Assembly: GCF_038050405.1 (NCBI RefSeq)
Contig: NZ_CP150901.1
Span: forward strand, 558,001-622,000
Direction: 5' to 3'
From: Paraburkholderia sp. IMGN_8
GTDB lineage: Bacteria > Pseudomonadota > Gammaproteobacteria > Burkholderiales > Burkholderiaceae
DNA length: 64,000 nucleotides
Shown here piece by piece: positions 63,478-64,000 of this stretch. A program made the position numbers and the translations under genes. Below the pieces are notes generated by a model. The model was given only the letters and a program-made list of their open reading frames with translations, had not been told where the DNA came from and searched no databases. The first letter of the stretch is position 1. Every line of letters begins with the position of its first letter.

Positions 63478-64000
63478 TCAATAACCCACGCGATATACGC
63501 GGCCCGTTTGCGCGCCTTCGACGCTGCGCACGTAGGCCAATGCGGCGCGCTGAGCCGTCACGGGCTCGAAGCCACGGAAGTAGGGTGCAAAAGCGTCGAG
63601 CGATTCGGTCAGCACCGTCGGGCTCACCACATTGATGCGGATGCCGCGCGGCAGTTCGATCGCGGCGGCCCGCACGAAACCTTCCAATGCCAGATTCACC
63701 GTGGTTGCATTCGCGCCTTCGCGAATCGGCTCGTCGCCGACGATGCCGCTCGTCAGCGTAAACGAGCCGCCGTCATTCACGTATTGCTGGGCGGCCAGCA
63801 CCACGTTGATCTGGCCCATCAGCTTGTCGCGCAGTCCAACCCAGAACTGTTCGATGCTCATCTCCGGCAGCGGGCCGAAATGCAGCTTGCCGGTGGCCGT
63901 CACAACGCCGTCCACTTTGCCGATCTCGCGAAAGAGCCGCTCGATGCTCGCCGGGTCGGTGCTGTCGACGCGATACTGGCCGCGCGTCGCGCCCACTTCG
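63478..64000 (-). CDS. short-chain dehydrogenase/reductase, partial (5' end beyond window)
   Basis: The C-terminal ~173 residues of an SDR: FTLTSGIVGDEPIREGANAT carries the Ser of the catalytic set, ALEGFVRAAAIELPRGIRIN the following helix, and VVSPTVLTESLDAF the substrate loop. The YxxxK Tyr/Lys pair is not in its usual place in this stretch, as in some atypical SDRs. The N-terminal cofactor motif lies outside the window. Confidence 0.75.
   Translation of the reverse strand, partial: EVGATRGQYRVDSTDPASIERLFREIGKVDGVVTATGKLHFGPLPEMSIEQFWVGLRDKLMGQINVVLAAQQYVNDGGSFTLTSGIVGDEPIREGANATTVNLALEGFVRAAAIELPRGIRINVVSPTVLTESLDAFAPYFRGFEPVTAQRAALAYVRSVEGAQTGRVYRVGY

Noticed and set aside
1..64000. tRNA, rRNA and CRISPR arrays
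   Set aside because: No cloverleaf-like, ribosomal or regularly spaced repeat sequences were noticed; a covariance search was not possible, so small RNAs cannot be excluded.

Overview
The window looks like a chromosome or megaplasmid segment of a plant- or soil-associated Burkholderiales bacterium, most likely Paraburkholderia. This rests on a high-GC, densely packed gene set, a Burkholderia-type trimeric porin, many LysR-regulated catabolic operons, and a LuxI/RsaL/LuxR quorum-sensing locus in the BraI/R arrangement. I saw no rRNA, tRNA or CRISPR.

Layout. 1-6.2 kb: a small catabolic island with an aldehyde dehydrogenase, a class I aminotransferase, a DAO-type FAD oxidoreductase, a PAS-AraC regulator, and a split TPP-dependent decarboxylase of the sulfo-/phosphonopyruvate decarboxylase type. 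6.4-8.5 kb: ETF copy 1 plus a small ORF. 8.6-18.2 kb: an aromatic or hydroxy-acid catabolic block with FAH hydrolase, Zn-ADH, CMD protein, HPCD-like extradiol dioxygenase, a divergent enolase paralogue, cupin, APH-fold kinase, D-2-hydroxyacid dehydrogenase and porin. 18.3-26.1 kb: a glutarate/glutaryl-CoA operon with LysR, GcdH, a class III CoA-transferase, ETF-QO, a 3-hydroxyacyl-CoA dehydrogenase and ETF copy 2. 26.1-30.1 kb: a LacI regulator, an MFS transporter and a second FAH protein. 30.2-37.3 kb: a scarred zone with a small secreted protein, cytochrome b561, a third etfA tail remnant, panB, a thioesterase, LysR, a SnoaL-like protein, IS91 debris, an mdcA pseudogene and a lipoprotein. 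37.4-47.5 kb: acyl-CoA synthetase, MdcR and a malonate decarboxylase operon. 47.6-49.1 kb: a chimeric histidine kinase and IS5-type debris. 49.1-54.8 kb: an EgtB-like enzyme, an FNR-type regulator, a universal stress protein, a FadR-type regulator, and luxI/rsaL/luxR. 55.2-63.3 kb: a sugar-acid operon with DapA-like aldolase/dehydratase, SMP-30 lactonase, ABC transporter and IlvD-type dehydratase. A partial SDR gene runs off the right end.

The most notable system is a regulon that I infer from sequence. Six copies of a 12-bp palindrome close to GCTAACGTTAGC lie only in front of the cupin-enolase-dioxygenase operon, the hydroxyacid dehydrogenase-kinase operon, the porin, and the LacI/MFS/FAH cluster. 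In three cases the palindrome sits just downstream of a good sigma70 promoter. This ties two blocks separated by the glutarate genes into one LacI-controlled pathway. It pairs a small-molecule kinase with an enolase paralogue whose active site has changed (the Glu of QEFM is Asp, the His of SHRSGETED is Ala), next to an extradiol dioxygenase. I cannot name the substrate.

Recombination marks are frequent. The two ETF loci share a 1,216-bp identical tract with sharp edges, a gene-conversion signature. A third etfA 3' remnant supplies the stop codon of the cytochrome b561 gene. The malonate-operon promoter and first codons occur three times: in front of mdcA, in front of a dead mdcA fragment, and fused to a histidine kinase that lost its sensor. 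mdcG, needed to load the malonate decarboxylase carrier protein, seems reduced to a 28-codon in-frame stub.
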